Part shown: in pieces, positions 1 through 8,100 of the stretch
Position numbering within the stretch: position 1 is the stretch's first letter
Layout of the letters: every line of letters starts with the position of its first letter
NCBI GenBank assembly: GCA_017935345.1
Contig: JAGBHU010000046.1
Coordinates: 1-64,000, forward strand
DNA length: 64,000 nucleotides
From: Coprococcus sp.
GTDB taxonomy: Bacteria; Bacillota; Clostridia; Lachnospirales; Lachnospiraceae
Direction of reading: 5' to 3'
Notes under the pieces: model-generated
Databases searched by the model: none
What the model was told of the DNA's origin: nothing
Seen by the model: the letters and a program-made list of their open reading frames with translations, nothing else
Position numbers and translations under genes: made by a program

Positions 1-237
1 GAGTACAATGGTTGGAATGCTCATCACTCCAAACGCCTGTGATAATTCACCCTCCTCATCCACATTTACTTTACCGACTTTTGCTTTTCCTTCGTACTCC
101 TCTGCCAGCTGTTCAATAATTGGTCCCATCATCCGGCATGGACCACACCAAGGTGCCCAAAAATCAATCAGTACCGGGATATTGGATTTCATCACTTCAT
201 TTTCAAAATTTTCTCTTGTTATTTTTAATTCAGCCAT
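1..237 (-). CDS. trxA: Thioredoxin (3' end outside window)
   Basis: The first 79 codons of a thioredoxin, a small cytoplasmic disulfide reductase. The start ATG follows a strong AGGAGG site. The translation begins MAELKITRENF and carries the catalytic WCGPC motif at about residues 30-34, followed by the conserved SIPT segment with the cis-proline near residue 74. A full thioredoxin has about 100-105 residues, so roughly 25 C-terminal residues lie beyond base 1. It is the last visible gene of a minus-strand group with the Crp/Fnr regulator and the DUF134/NifX fusion, which suggests a redox-linked unit. The identification is secure; the link to the neighbours is inferred from order alone. Confidence 0.97.
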   Translation of the reverse strand, partial: MAELKITRENFENEVMKSNIPVLIDFWAPWCGPCRMMGPIIEQLAEEYEGKAKVGKVNVDEEGELSQAFGVMSIPTIVL

Positions 238-332
238 TTGTTAGCCCTCCTATTTTTTAATTTCAGTAATCATTCCTGATTTCTAACTTCATTATACACA
301 TTAGGAGTTTGCTCTTCTGTGACTAAGTCTCA

Positions 333-1001
333 TTAATTTATAATTTTTTTCAAACCTTCAAAATCTTTTATAAGAATCGCACCTCTGTTAAGCTCTATTA
401 ACTCATCTGATGCAAATTGTTTCAACATTCTAGCCACTACCTCTCTTGCGGAATTGACTTCTTTTGCAATAGCTTCCTGTGTCATTTGAATCTTATTTTC
501 GCCGGTTTTTTCATAAACAGACAGTAAAAATCTTGCCATTCTCACATCAAATCTTGCAAACAATATTTCCTGCATCACCCAAACCACGTCAGAGAATCTC
601 TTCGTCGCAAGTTCATAGGCAAAACATCTCACATAGATATTACTATCCATCAGTTTTTGAACCATTCCGGAATGAATCGCCAAAATCTCTGTCTCTTCTT
701 CTGCATATAGCTGTACATCCAGTGATATTCCTGTAATCACGCAGGACGCTGACATAATGCAGCATTCTCCACTTCCGATATGAAACAAAGTAATCTCTCG
801 TCCTTCTTCATTTGTGACATAAACTCTGATAGAACCCTTTTGTACATAAATCATTCCAAGACACGCATCTGTCATTCCGTAAATATAGGAATCTTTTTTG
901 TAAACGCGTAAAATAGCACCACTTAACAGCTGTGCTTTTTCCTCATCCACAAGATTATTCCAAAAAGGTATTTGCTTTATTACTTCATTAATATCCATCA
1001 T
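333..1001 (-). CDS. Crp/Fnr family transcriptional regulator
   Basis: A 222-residue Crp/Fnr-type regulator with an N-terminal cyclic-nucleotide-binding-like beta-barrel (about residues 15-120), a dimer helix, and a C-terminal winged helix (about 150-215) with the recognition segment around NSAREVVARMLKQF. Cysteines cluster in the motif GECCIMSASC in the barrel, as in Firmicutes members thought to respond to redox or metals; there is no FNR-type N-terminal cysteine cluster. The gene starts 25 bp after the DUF134/NifX gene and is probably co-transcribed with it. The start is one of two adjacent ATG codons; the Shine-Dalgarno sequence is only moderate. The ligand is unknown. Confidence 0.92.
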   Translation of the reverse strand: MMDINEVIKQIPFWNNLVDEEKAQLLSGAILRVYKKDSYIYGMTDACLGMIYVQKGSIRVYVTNEEGREITLFHIGSGECCIMSASCVITGISLDVQLYAEEETEILAIHSGMVQKLMDSNIYVRCFAYELATKRFSDVVWVMQEILFARFDVRMARFLLSVYEKTGENKIQMTQEAIAKEVNSAREVVARMLKQFASDELIELNRGAILIKDFEGLKKIIN

Positions 1002-1026
1002 TCATCCCATCCAGCATCAACATAGA

Positions 1027-1800
1027 TTAATGACAGTTATTTCCACAACCATGACTGCCACAGGTATGTCCACCTTCTCCATGCTCATGGTCATGATGGT
1101 CACAACGTACATCCGGATTATATCCAAGTGTTCCATTAATCAAAGCAAGAACTGCTTCATCTGCATTACCGGACACTCCACCATAAAGCTTGATGCCAGC
1201 TTCCGCAAGAGCCATCTGTGCTCCGCCTCCGATTCCACCACAAATCAGAACCTCAATGCCTGAATCCGAAAGCAAGCCCGCCAGTGCTCCATGACCGCTT
1301 CCATTTGAATCAATAACCTCTGCTTTTACAATCTCACCATTTTCTACTTCATATACCTTAAACTGTTCTGTATGTCCAAAGTGCTGAAAAATTTCTCCGT
1401 TTTCATAAGTTACTGCTATCTTCATATCTTTCTGTCCCTTCGCTATTATATTTTTTTCTGAATTTTCTGCATATCTCCGGCATGGTCTTTCACAACAAGC
1501 TTTATGTTTTCCGCTACAGATTCTATAATTTCCGCCGGATATCACTAATTGTTTTCCATTCACAATACAGTCCGAAATTTTATATCTTGCTCTTTCATAT
1601 ATTTCTGTGACTGTCGTGCGTGAAATATCCATAACTGCAGCGCATTGTTCATGATTCTGTTTTTCAAAGTCTACAAGCCTTATCACTTCATATTCATCGA
1701 CAGAAAGAACCACACTTTCAGGATTTGTAACTCCTTCCGGTTCAAAACAGGAATATTCCGGTTCACTACAGACCCTTCTGCATCTTTTAGGTCTTGGCAT
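1027..1800 (-). CDS. DUF134 HTH protein fused to NifX/NifB-like metal-cluster domain
   Basis: A 257-residue two-domain protein. Residues 1 to about 95 match the DUF134 family (start MPRPKRCRRVC, a sigma-70 region-4-like HTH around CAAVMDISRTTVTEIYERA). A cysteine-rich linker (CSGKHKACCERPCRR) leads to a dinitrogenase iron-molybdenum cofactor-type domain (about 135-235; HFGHTEQFKVYEV, GGIGGGAQ). The extreme C-terminus is rich in His and Cys (about 25 residues), which suggests metal binding. I chose the ATG at 1800 because AGAGGTG precedes it at good spacing; the in-frame ATG 24 bases upstream lacks this. It is first in the operon with the Crp/Fnr regulator. A metal- or redox-sensing role is inferred. 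Confidence 0.9.
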   Translation of the reverse strand: MPRPKRCRRVCSEPEYSCFEPEGVTNPESVVLSVDEYEVIRLVDFEKQNHEQCAAVMDISRTTVTEIYERARYKISDCIVNGKQLVISGGNYRICSGKHKACCERPCRRYAENSEKNIIAKGQKDMKIAVTYENGEIFQHFGHTEQFKVYEVENGEIVKAEVIDSNGSGHGALAGLLSDSGIEVLICGGIGGGAQMALAEAGIKLYGGVSGNADEAVLALINGTLGYNPDVRCDHHDHEHGEGGHTCGSHGCGNNCH

Positions 1801-1830
1801 TATATCACCTCTTGTTTCCGACATATGTTG

Positions 1831-1859
1831 ATTATAGCATAATATTTTATGTTTTTCAA
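1831..1859 (-). promoter_or_regulatory. Sigma-A-like promoter of the DUF134 operon
   Basis: On the minus strand TTGAAA (1854-1859), a 17-bp spacer and a perfect TATAAT (1831-1836) lie about 30 bp before the chosen start at 1800. Confidence 0.75.
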
Positions 1860-1888
1860 ATTTTATAGTATCATATTAATAAGCGAAA

Positions 1889-1920
1889 AGTTGTCGTACT
1901 CTCAATTCAATACGACAACT
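1889..1920 (-). terminator. Rho-independent terminator of the UPF0158/helical-repeat pair
   Basis: A perfect 10-bp inverted repeat (AGTTGTCGTA / TACGACAACT) with a 12-nt loop. Read on the minus strand it is followed by TTTTCGC. It lies 79 bp beyond the stop of the 423-residue gene. Confidence 0.75.
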
Positions 1921-1998
1921 CCTTACCACAAAGTCTCTACATCACTATTTCAAAATAAGCCTTTATCATCTCAAACTCCGAATCTGTTCCTTGGGGTA

Positions 1999-3270
1999 TC
2001 AAACAGAAAACGATTTCTTCTCCACCTTCTCCAATTCATCCAACAATGCCGGTTTTCTTGGATATCTCTGCTTCAATTCCTCAATTAACGACTTAGCAGT
2101 ATCATTACCCTTCCATTTTATCAGCTGTGCAATATTCTTCGTTATCTTCTTATATTCTCGTCTATCCTTTGCCCGAGCGCAACTCTCACTTATATCCTTA
2201 TAACACAACTCATATATCTGCTCCGGATATTCCTTCACCAAATATTTCCCATAATAAAACAAATCATACGGATTCTTCATTACATCTTCAAGCAATCTCT
2301 TCTTTTCATTTTCAGAAATAAGAATACTACGATAGCAAACAGTTCGCTTGCCATTCTTTAATTCATCCAATAAGCTCTCGTAATTCTCATTCCATGCACC
2401 GCGCTCATTATAAATCTGTTTCAAAACATCCCAGAACTTCTCATTTCCCATTAATAGCAGCTTTTTTGCCTGTGCGATTTGCTTTTCCGTATTGTTTGCT
2501 GTCTTGTATATGTCATATAGCATGTTATTCCAATCTTCCGGATCACCACTATGATAATGCCATGTATTTTCCGCATTTGCTTTCTCTAAACAAAGTTTCT
2601 CTGCTTCATCATAATTCTTCTCTTCCATAGCATCATTGATAGCGATAATACGGAGTTCATTTATCGAAATATTCTGATATAGTTCCTTCTGCGTATTCTT
2701 TTTGCCATATAAATGTCGATGTAAAAGATATCTTACAATCAAATCTTCTTTTTTCGTGTATTCCGGGAAATAATCCTCCTGTGAATTTTCCAACAGGGTA
2801 TCCAAAATCTTTTCAAGTTTCTTTGCGCTCTTTTCATCGCATAGGCAAATCCCACTTTTCAGCAGTTCATAACGCCAGTCAGTCCAACCATCAAACACAC
2901 TCTTTTTTGCCTCTTTTATAATCAATGCAAGTGCTTGATCACGCATTTGTTTGTCCTGTTTTCCGATTTCTTTTGTGCATTTTTCTATTAATTCGTATGT
3001 ACACATGATAACATCAGTAAGCATTCCCGAACTACTATCTGCATGAGATGCTAACTTAACACCAGATACCAAAATATATGTAGCCGCCTCAAGTGCAACC
3101 ATATAACCACGCATTTCTAAAGTCTCAGCACACATATCAAGGCAGTCATGCATATCCATACAAATATTATCGCAGTTGCTCCAACCAATGTATCCGCGAT
3201 GGGTGTTAAATTTAATTGATGCAGCGATTGTATTTTTCACTATTGGTATAATATCTTCTGTGGGTATCAT
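1999..3270 (-). CDS. Helical-repeat protein, function unknown
   Basis: A 423-residue soluble protein predicted to be almost wholly alpha-helical. The second half has TPR/SEL1-like character (for example the stretch around NYDEAEKLCLEKA, then a WHYHSGDPEDWNNMLYDIYK segment). It resembles the C-terminal helical region found in SWIM zinc-finger proteins, but no SWIM CxCx(n)CxH motif is present. The start ATG has AGAGGTG upstream. It lies 17 bp downstream of the UPF0158 gene, so the two probably form an operon ended by the hairpin at 1889-1920. I do not recognise a catalytic motif. Location beside defence and mobility scars suggests accessory DNA, but this is inference. Confidence 0.75.
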   Translation of the reverse strand: MIPTEDIIPIVKNTIAASIKFNTHRGYIGWSNCDNICMDMHDCLDMCAETLEMRGYMVALEAATYILVSGVKLASHADSSSGMLTDVIMCTYELIEKCTKEIGKQDKQMRDQALALIIKEAKKSVFDGWTDWRYELLKSGICLCDEKSAKKLEKILDTLLENSQEDYFPEYTKKEDLIVRYLLHRHLYGKKNTQKELYQNISINELRIIAINDAMEEKNYDEAEKLCLEKANAENTWHYHSGDPEDWNNMLYDIYKTANNTEKQIAQAKKLLLMGNEKFWDVLKQIYNERGAWNENYESLLDELKNGKRTVCYRSILISENEKKRLLEDVMKNPYDLFYYGKYLVKEYPEQIYELCYKDISESCARAKDRREYKKITKNIAQLIKWKGNDTAKSLIEELKQRYPRKPALLDELEKVEKKSFSV

Positions 3271-3287
3271 AGCAGCACCTCTTTCTT

Positions 3288-3710
3288 TTATTCAACAATA
3301 TCAATCTTATGTTTTTCACACCATTGCCTTGCTATTTTTTCATAGGCTTCATCACGATATTGGTACCACTGTTTCTCCAGATTCAAGTCATACAATTTAT
3401 CCTTAAATCTTCTAAAAGCGCCTCTTCCCTGGATTGCCCTTGCCAATACATCCTGATTCTTTCCCGCCGGAAGCTCGTATATGAACTCTTCCATTATTCG
3501 ATACTCGTTGATATCGTATTGTCCCGGTAACGGTATATAATCCTCGACAAATCCCTCTTTGATATCTTCGAAAAGTTCCGGATTGTCCTCACCATCTACC
3601 ATTCCGTCAAACAGCATCAGAACTTTTTCGCTTTGGGTATCATAATAATATTCTGTTTCCATACCGGCAAATTCCATTGCCTCGATTATGTCTTCTAATT
3701 TCACTTTCAT
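3288..3710 (-). CDS. UPF0158 family protein
   Basis: A 140-residue acidic protein. It shows the UPF0158 pattern: an N-terminal LEDIIEAMEF segment, a central YIPLPGQYDINEYRIMEEFI motif and a C-terminal segment GRGAFRRFKDKLYDLNLEKQWYQYRDEAYEKIA broken here only by description (about residues 90-125). The start follows AAAGGAT. No function is established for the family. It is translated just upstream of the helical-repeat protein, with 17 bp between them. A 19-bp palindrome lies 32 bp upstream of its start. Confidence 0.85.
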   Translation of the reverse strand: MKVKLEDIIEAMEFAGMETEYYYDTQSEKVLMLFDGMVDGEDNPELFEDIKEGFVEDYIPLPGQYDINEYRIMEEFIYELPAGKNQDVLARAIQGRGAFRRFKDKLYDLNLEKQWYQYRDEAYEKIARQWCEKHKIDIVE

Positions 3711-3741
3711 CTTTTATCCTTTTTCATGTTCCTTTTAATCT

Positions 3742-3760
3742 GTTCCCCAACCTGGGGAAC
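3742..3760. repeat. Palindrome GTTCCCCAACCTGGGGAAC
   Basis: A perfect 8-bp inverted repeat with a 3-nt centre, 20 bp past the stop of the AlbA C-terminal cassette. Similar 16-bp palindromes occur at 4940-4955 and 13891-13906, the latter in the same place behind the intact AlbA gene. Confidence 0.7.
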
Positions 3761-3779
3761 ATTTTACCATCCATTTGTA

Positions 3780-4349
3780 TTATTCTCTAAAATATACTTT
3801 ATTCTTTGTTTTTCCGTAACTTTTAAGAATATTTAATTTTGCAGCCTTCGATAACAGTCGACTTGATGTCTTTATTTCCACTTTCAATAATTTTGCTGCA
3901 ATAGAGCTATTTATTTCTTTATTTGTATCGAGATAGTGCAAAATAATCTGCATTCTTGTCCTTTCCAATTCGGACATCGATTCGGACATTGATTCGGACA
4001 TTGATTCAGACATTGTCTCATTTCCTTCAAAATCTTGAGGGACATCGTAGTTCAGGTTCGGCATTACTACAGTAAACTGATATCTGTCTGAGCGGAATGA
4101 TGGTTTTTTGCTCTCATTATAATTTATTTGAAATTCATATCCACTGATAATCTTTCCAAATCCACTACCTTTACGTTCCATATATCCAAGCCGATTAAAT
4201 ACATCAGCAAGAACCGGATTTCTTCTGGTTGAAGGGACTGTAAGAGGATCTCTGTCCTGAATCATGGAACCATCCGGCATTCCTCCAGGAGAATAGATTT
4301 CCATTCTGTCATCATATATGTCAATATGCACTTCACTTCCATTTACCAA
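3780..4349 (-). pseudogene. 5'-truncated AlbA/ATPase-like gene: ATPase end, MSES repeats and a distinct C-terminal HTH
   Basis: The 189-residue reading frame begins mid-gene (LVNGSEVHIDIYDD) compared with the intact copy at 13935-15320. About 90% of the nucleotides match over 315 bp (4034-4348 against 14153-14467), with no net insertion or deletion. It keeps the end of the divergent ATPase domain (HATPase_c_4), one DVPQ unit, then four MSES units, then a wHTH-like domain unrelated to that of the intact copy. The upstream side is cut at about 4350, where a mobC remnant begins in the opposite orientation. No promoter or good start is seen, so it is probably silent, though it could donate its 3' module by recombination. 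Confidence 0.85.
3969..4016. repeat. Four 12-bp tandem repeats encoding MSES
   Basis: Units TTCGGACATCGA, TTCGGACATTGA (twice) and TTCAGACATTGT. They are in frame with the AlbA cassette and encode MSES-MSES-MSES-MSE on the minus strand, between the ATPase end and the C-terminal HTH. Confidence 0.95.
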
Positions 4350-4351
4350 CC

Positions 4352-4696
4352 ATCAGTTTCAGAATCACCGACGCCGAACGCAAGGAAATTGAAGCCCGTA
4401 TTCTTGCAAGCGGTATGAAAAAGCAAGACTACTTTGTCCGTTCCTGCATCTACAACCGCATCTGTGTTGTTGGCAAGAGAGAAACCATATATCCCCTGGT
4501 GCAGACTGTTAATGCACTATATCTGCAATTACTTGAAATGCAGAAGGCATTTACATCAACCAGCACCTCTGATATGCTTCCTTCTTCAGATGAAATCAAA
4601 GAATTGCAGACAGAATACACCACTATGCTTACAGCTATTATCGACCTCTTGGATGGTGCCAAATATCTGTGGGAAGGAGACCGCCATGAACAATAA
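4352..4696 (+). pseudogene. 5'-truncated MobC-type mobilisation protein
   Basis: Open frame from 4352 (ISFRITDAERKEIEARILASG) to a TAA at 4696. The N-terminus matches the ribbon-helix-helix region of relaxosome accessory MobC proteins, with the usual sequence after it (MKKQDYFVRSCIYN, then a helical tail). The start codon and first residues are missing: homology stops at the junction with the AlbA cassette. It is a different MobC lineage from the one at 31876. Its stop overlaps the start of the next gene by 11 bases, the natural arrangement in mobilizable elements. It marks an older, partly deleted insertion. Confidence 0.8.
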
Positions 4697-4937
4697 TCTT
4701 GATTTCCAATTTGGTATGTATGAGCCTGCCACAGACTCCATCATTGTTAATGCCGGCGAGAACTCCGTTCTTATTATCCGTTGCAAGGAATGTAATTCCT
4801 CCGTTACCTTTGATAACCCGAATGATGTTGTTTATCTTTACCGGCTGGCAGAGGAAACACCTCTGCTGTATGCAAAACTGGCATTGAAGAAAAGCGGATT
4901 GCAGGATTATGTGGATGCTATGAGTGAATTTAATTGA
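4686..4937 (+). CDS. Small mobC-linked protein, function unknown
   Basis: An 83-residue protein (MNNNLDFQFGMYEPATDSII...). It has one CxxC motif (RCKECN, near residue 32) and an acidic, mostly alpha/beta composition. The start ATG overlaps the end of the mobC remnant by 11 bp and is preceded by GGAGACC. A degraded copy of the same gene lies at 11897-12022, which supports it as a real gene carried by mobilizable elements. I do not recognise a named family. Expression is uncertain because the upstream gene has lost its 5' end. Confidence 0.65.
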   Translation: MNNNLDFQFGMYEPATDSIIVNAGENSVLIIRCKECNSSVTFDNPNDVVYLYRLAEETPLLYAKLALKKSGLQDYVDAMSEFN

Positions 4938-4939
4938 TT

Positions 4940-4955
4940 TTCCTCAAGTTGGGAA
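4940..4955. repeat. Palindrome TTCCTCAAGTTGGGAA
   Basis: An imperfect palindrome 2 bp after the stop of the small mobC-linked gene, matching the pattern of those at 3742-3760 and 13891-13906. Confidence 0.55.
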
Positions 4956-4983
4956 AGCATTCTATTTGGGTTAGTCTCAAATC

Positions 4984-5024
4984 AGTCTCACCAGTCTCAT
5001 GAATATTTTGAGACCAGTGAGACT
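4984..5024. other. Long imperfect hairpin between convergent genes
   Basis: Two 16-nt arms (AGTCTCACCAGTCTCA and TGAGACCAGTGAGACT) pair at 14 of 16 positions around a 9-nt loop. A further TTAGTCTCA lies just upstream. There is no clear T-run, so it may be a bidirectional terminator or a folded DNA site. Confidence 0.5.
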
Positions 5025-5029
5025 AAGAT

Positions 5030-5158
5030 TTACCATTTCTCCACCATATATTTCACAGCCTCTTTTAAATCATCGCCAAATTCTTCCAAATCATCCAACG
5101 ATATAGCGCCATCCAATTCCTTTTAACATCCCAATTCAATCTTCCAACCTTTACATTC
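5030..5158 (-). pseudogene. Remnant of a small acidic protein gene
   Basis: The minus strand reads FECKGWKIELGC, a stop, then KELDGAISLDDLEEFGDDL and KEAVKYMVEKW before a TAA at 5030. The second part looks like the C-terminus of a small acidic helical protein. The internal stop and lack of a start suggest a decayed gene just downstream of the 1557-residue STAND gene. The family is unknown. Confidence 0.4.
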
Positions 5159-5161
5159 AAA

Positions 5162-8100
5162 TCAATGAATCCGAAATTCATCTAACAGTACAGCCGCCTT
5201 TTCATTTCTTATTTCTGTCAATGCTAATAGTATGTCCTCATACGCATTAATCAGCTTTTCATCTTTTTTTATCTCATCACTATAGAATATAAAGGATTTT
5301 AAGATAATCATATCAACTATCACTTGTGAATCTTTTACCTCTTTTGCAAACTGTTCTTTATTATTTCTAATAGCTTTTGTAAAACATGAACTAATAGATA
5401 CCAAAATTTCAGGTAAAAGTTCATTAATATTAAGCAAATATATTGTGTATAGAACATCCACCAGATGATTAGAGCCATACTTTTCAATTTGCGCATTCAA
5501 GAAGCACTTATCTTTATAACTATATTCTGCCTTTACTTTGTTTACATCCCACCTACTATATCTTCCTTTACAAAGAAACAATCTCTTTTCAAGAATATTT
5601 CTTACATAGTCTTCTGGTATATTATTTACATAAGTTTCAAGAATTCGAATCTTCTTCTCAATGTCATCTCTCTTGCCCTTTTCCCTAAATCCATCAACAT
5701 ATGCCGCCAAAAAGCCACTAAGAGCATCTTCATAAAAATCCACTGTATCTCTAGTAAATATCGAAAAATCAGTATCTTTAAACAAAATATCATAAACAGC
5801 TTCTGGTTTTCGTCCTATTATATTCAATTCTCTTTGAAAAAAGGAAGATACTTTATGTTCTTGAAACAAGTCAATTATTTCATGTGCTCGCATTTTTTTA
5901 CAGTTTTTATGCCAAATTTGAATCATACATTGCACAATCGATCTAATTACTATGACAAATCTCTCATCATCTGTATCCAAACCGCAACATGCAATGTTAC
6001 AGAGAATGTCTATATCGTAATTACTGATATCAAACTCTGAAAAATCTACACTCTTACCATCATATAAATAATCTTGAATTATCTGAGATTTTTTATTTTG
6101 ATATTCATTTCCTTTATTATCTCGAATCCAATGATCCACTCCATGTAATTTGGGAACCATATTAGGAATGAATTCATACTCAGTATCATTACGATTTTCT
6201 TTTATAAATGCAGCATTAAATTTCTGATGATTCATCTCATCTTTGGCAAGCATAATAATTGTATTAAAAATACAACTTGCATACCTTTTATTTTGAGACA
6301 AAAAATACTTTGATAATTCTGCCATCTGGCTAATTAATCCAGAATTATCGTCATTAATTATACTTTCTAATATCATTAACAAGAGCTGCTGTTTAAGATC
6401 GTTATTTATATCTTGATTCAATTGTTCCCACAACGCAATTACCATATTAACTTCAGCTACATAGGATTGATTTAAAAATATTTTCTTTACACGCTTAATC
6501 CATTCCTCAACTAGTTTATTTCGCTGTTCATCCGTAACATCTGGCATTATCAAAACTGAAGCAATCAATGTGACAAGTACTGATTCAAACTGCATTTCAA
6601 TACGATAATCACCTTTCATCTTTTCACAAAGAGTATTAATTACTGAAACAATTTGACCAACATCCGCTTTTTTTTCATTAATATCATTTATAAGACGATT
6701 TAATGTTTCATTCATATTCAATATTGGTGCATTTGCATCTTCATTGTCTTTTACAATCTTTTGTGCTTCTCCCTTGATCTGCGGTTCAATCATTATCGTA
6801 TTTCCATCTATTTTTGTCACAGCAGCATTGCGAAAATCCATTTTTTGAATCTGCAAATTCTCATTAGGATGAGTTTTTTCATCGTAAATAGAATATAAGT
6901 AATCTAAAATAACATGACATCTATTTTTTATTGCATCATCTCCATAAAGATATGAATTAGCAAAATATTGTTGTAAATTACATGCACACTTCTCATCTTT
7001 CTCATATCGTCTGGTTATTTCGGGAACTCCCATCGATAGCATTATCTGTTTTTCCAACAGTTCTTTTGTCGGATTAGACATAAATTCACCACTACGATGA
7101 ATATCATAATATATTAATTCCATACTTGATGCTAATTCTATTGCATACCCCGGCATTTCTTTTTGATAATTCATCCCAATAGCCTCAATAATAGACAAAA
7201 GCAATACATTGTTTGCCTTTTCATATATAGTTTTTTTAACATATTCTGCCAAACCCTTAATATATGCACCATCAAAAGAATTTCTCATAGTATTAATAAC
7301 TGTCTTCTTTATTACAAAAACAATGTCTGTCAATACCACCGGAAGGTTATGTTCCATAATATCTGCCATCCACAACCATCCATTACCCCAATACACTTTT
7401 TTCTTGTTTTCTTTCGGAAAATAAATTTCTATATTTGTTATCTCATCTGGCTTATTCTCTGCAAACGTCCGTACTGCATTATTAACAAATGATATTGCCC
7501 ACTCAAGTCCTTTTATGAAGTTAAATCTCATAACATACCAGAGAAAAGTGTTATTATATACGCCATTTTCATTATTATCGAAGTGATCTGCATTGTCAGA
7601 TAAACCATACGCTCTTACATTATTGTGGTCATATCCATTATACGCAAAATGCTTTCTTGACACTCTTTGTCCCCATAACGTTTCCGCTGTTCTACACGCT
7701 AATTCTGGCAATTCCATAGCAAAAGAAATAGGACATTTTTTCACAACTGCCTCTAGAATCTCTTCAGCAATACTGTCCCTTCTACTAGTTCCAGAACAAT
7801 ATTCTTCTATCATATTTTCAACAAATTCTCTCAGCCATGACTTAGATGCTTTTGACATTTTTGCAACTATAAGAAAAAGCTGTACAATCTCTTCATCATG
7901 TTGATAATATGATTTTTCCTCTTTACTCTTTTCTATTAGCTTGTCAATATATCCAATTATTATTTCACATGCTTTTTCTTCAGTCTCCGTAGTTTTATAA
8001 GAACAATTTGCATAATCATCACACAGCTTAATAATAGAAGATCTATTATCTTCTAAACTTATTCGTTCCTCAAAAACTATTCCAATTAAATATTCACGTG

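Noticed and set aside
5465-6040. 191-codon plus-strand ORF
   Set aside because: Lies wholly within the STAND gene on the opposite strand; its composition (Ile, Phe, Tyr-rich) is that of an antisense shadow.
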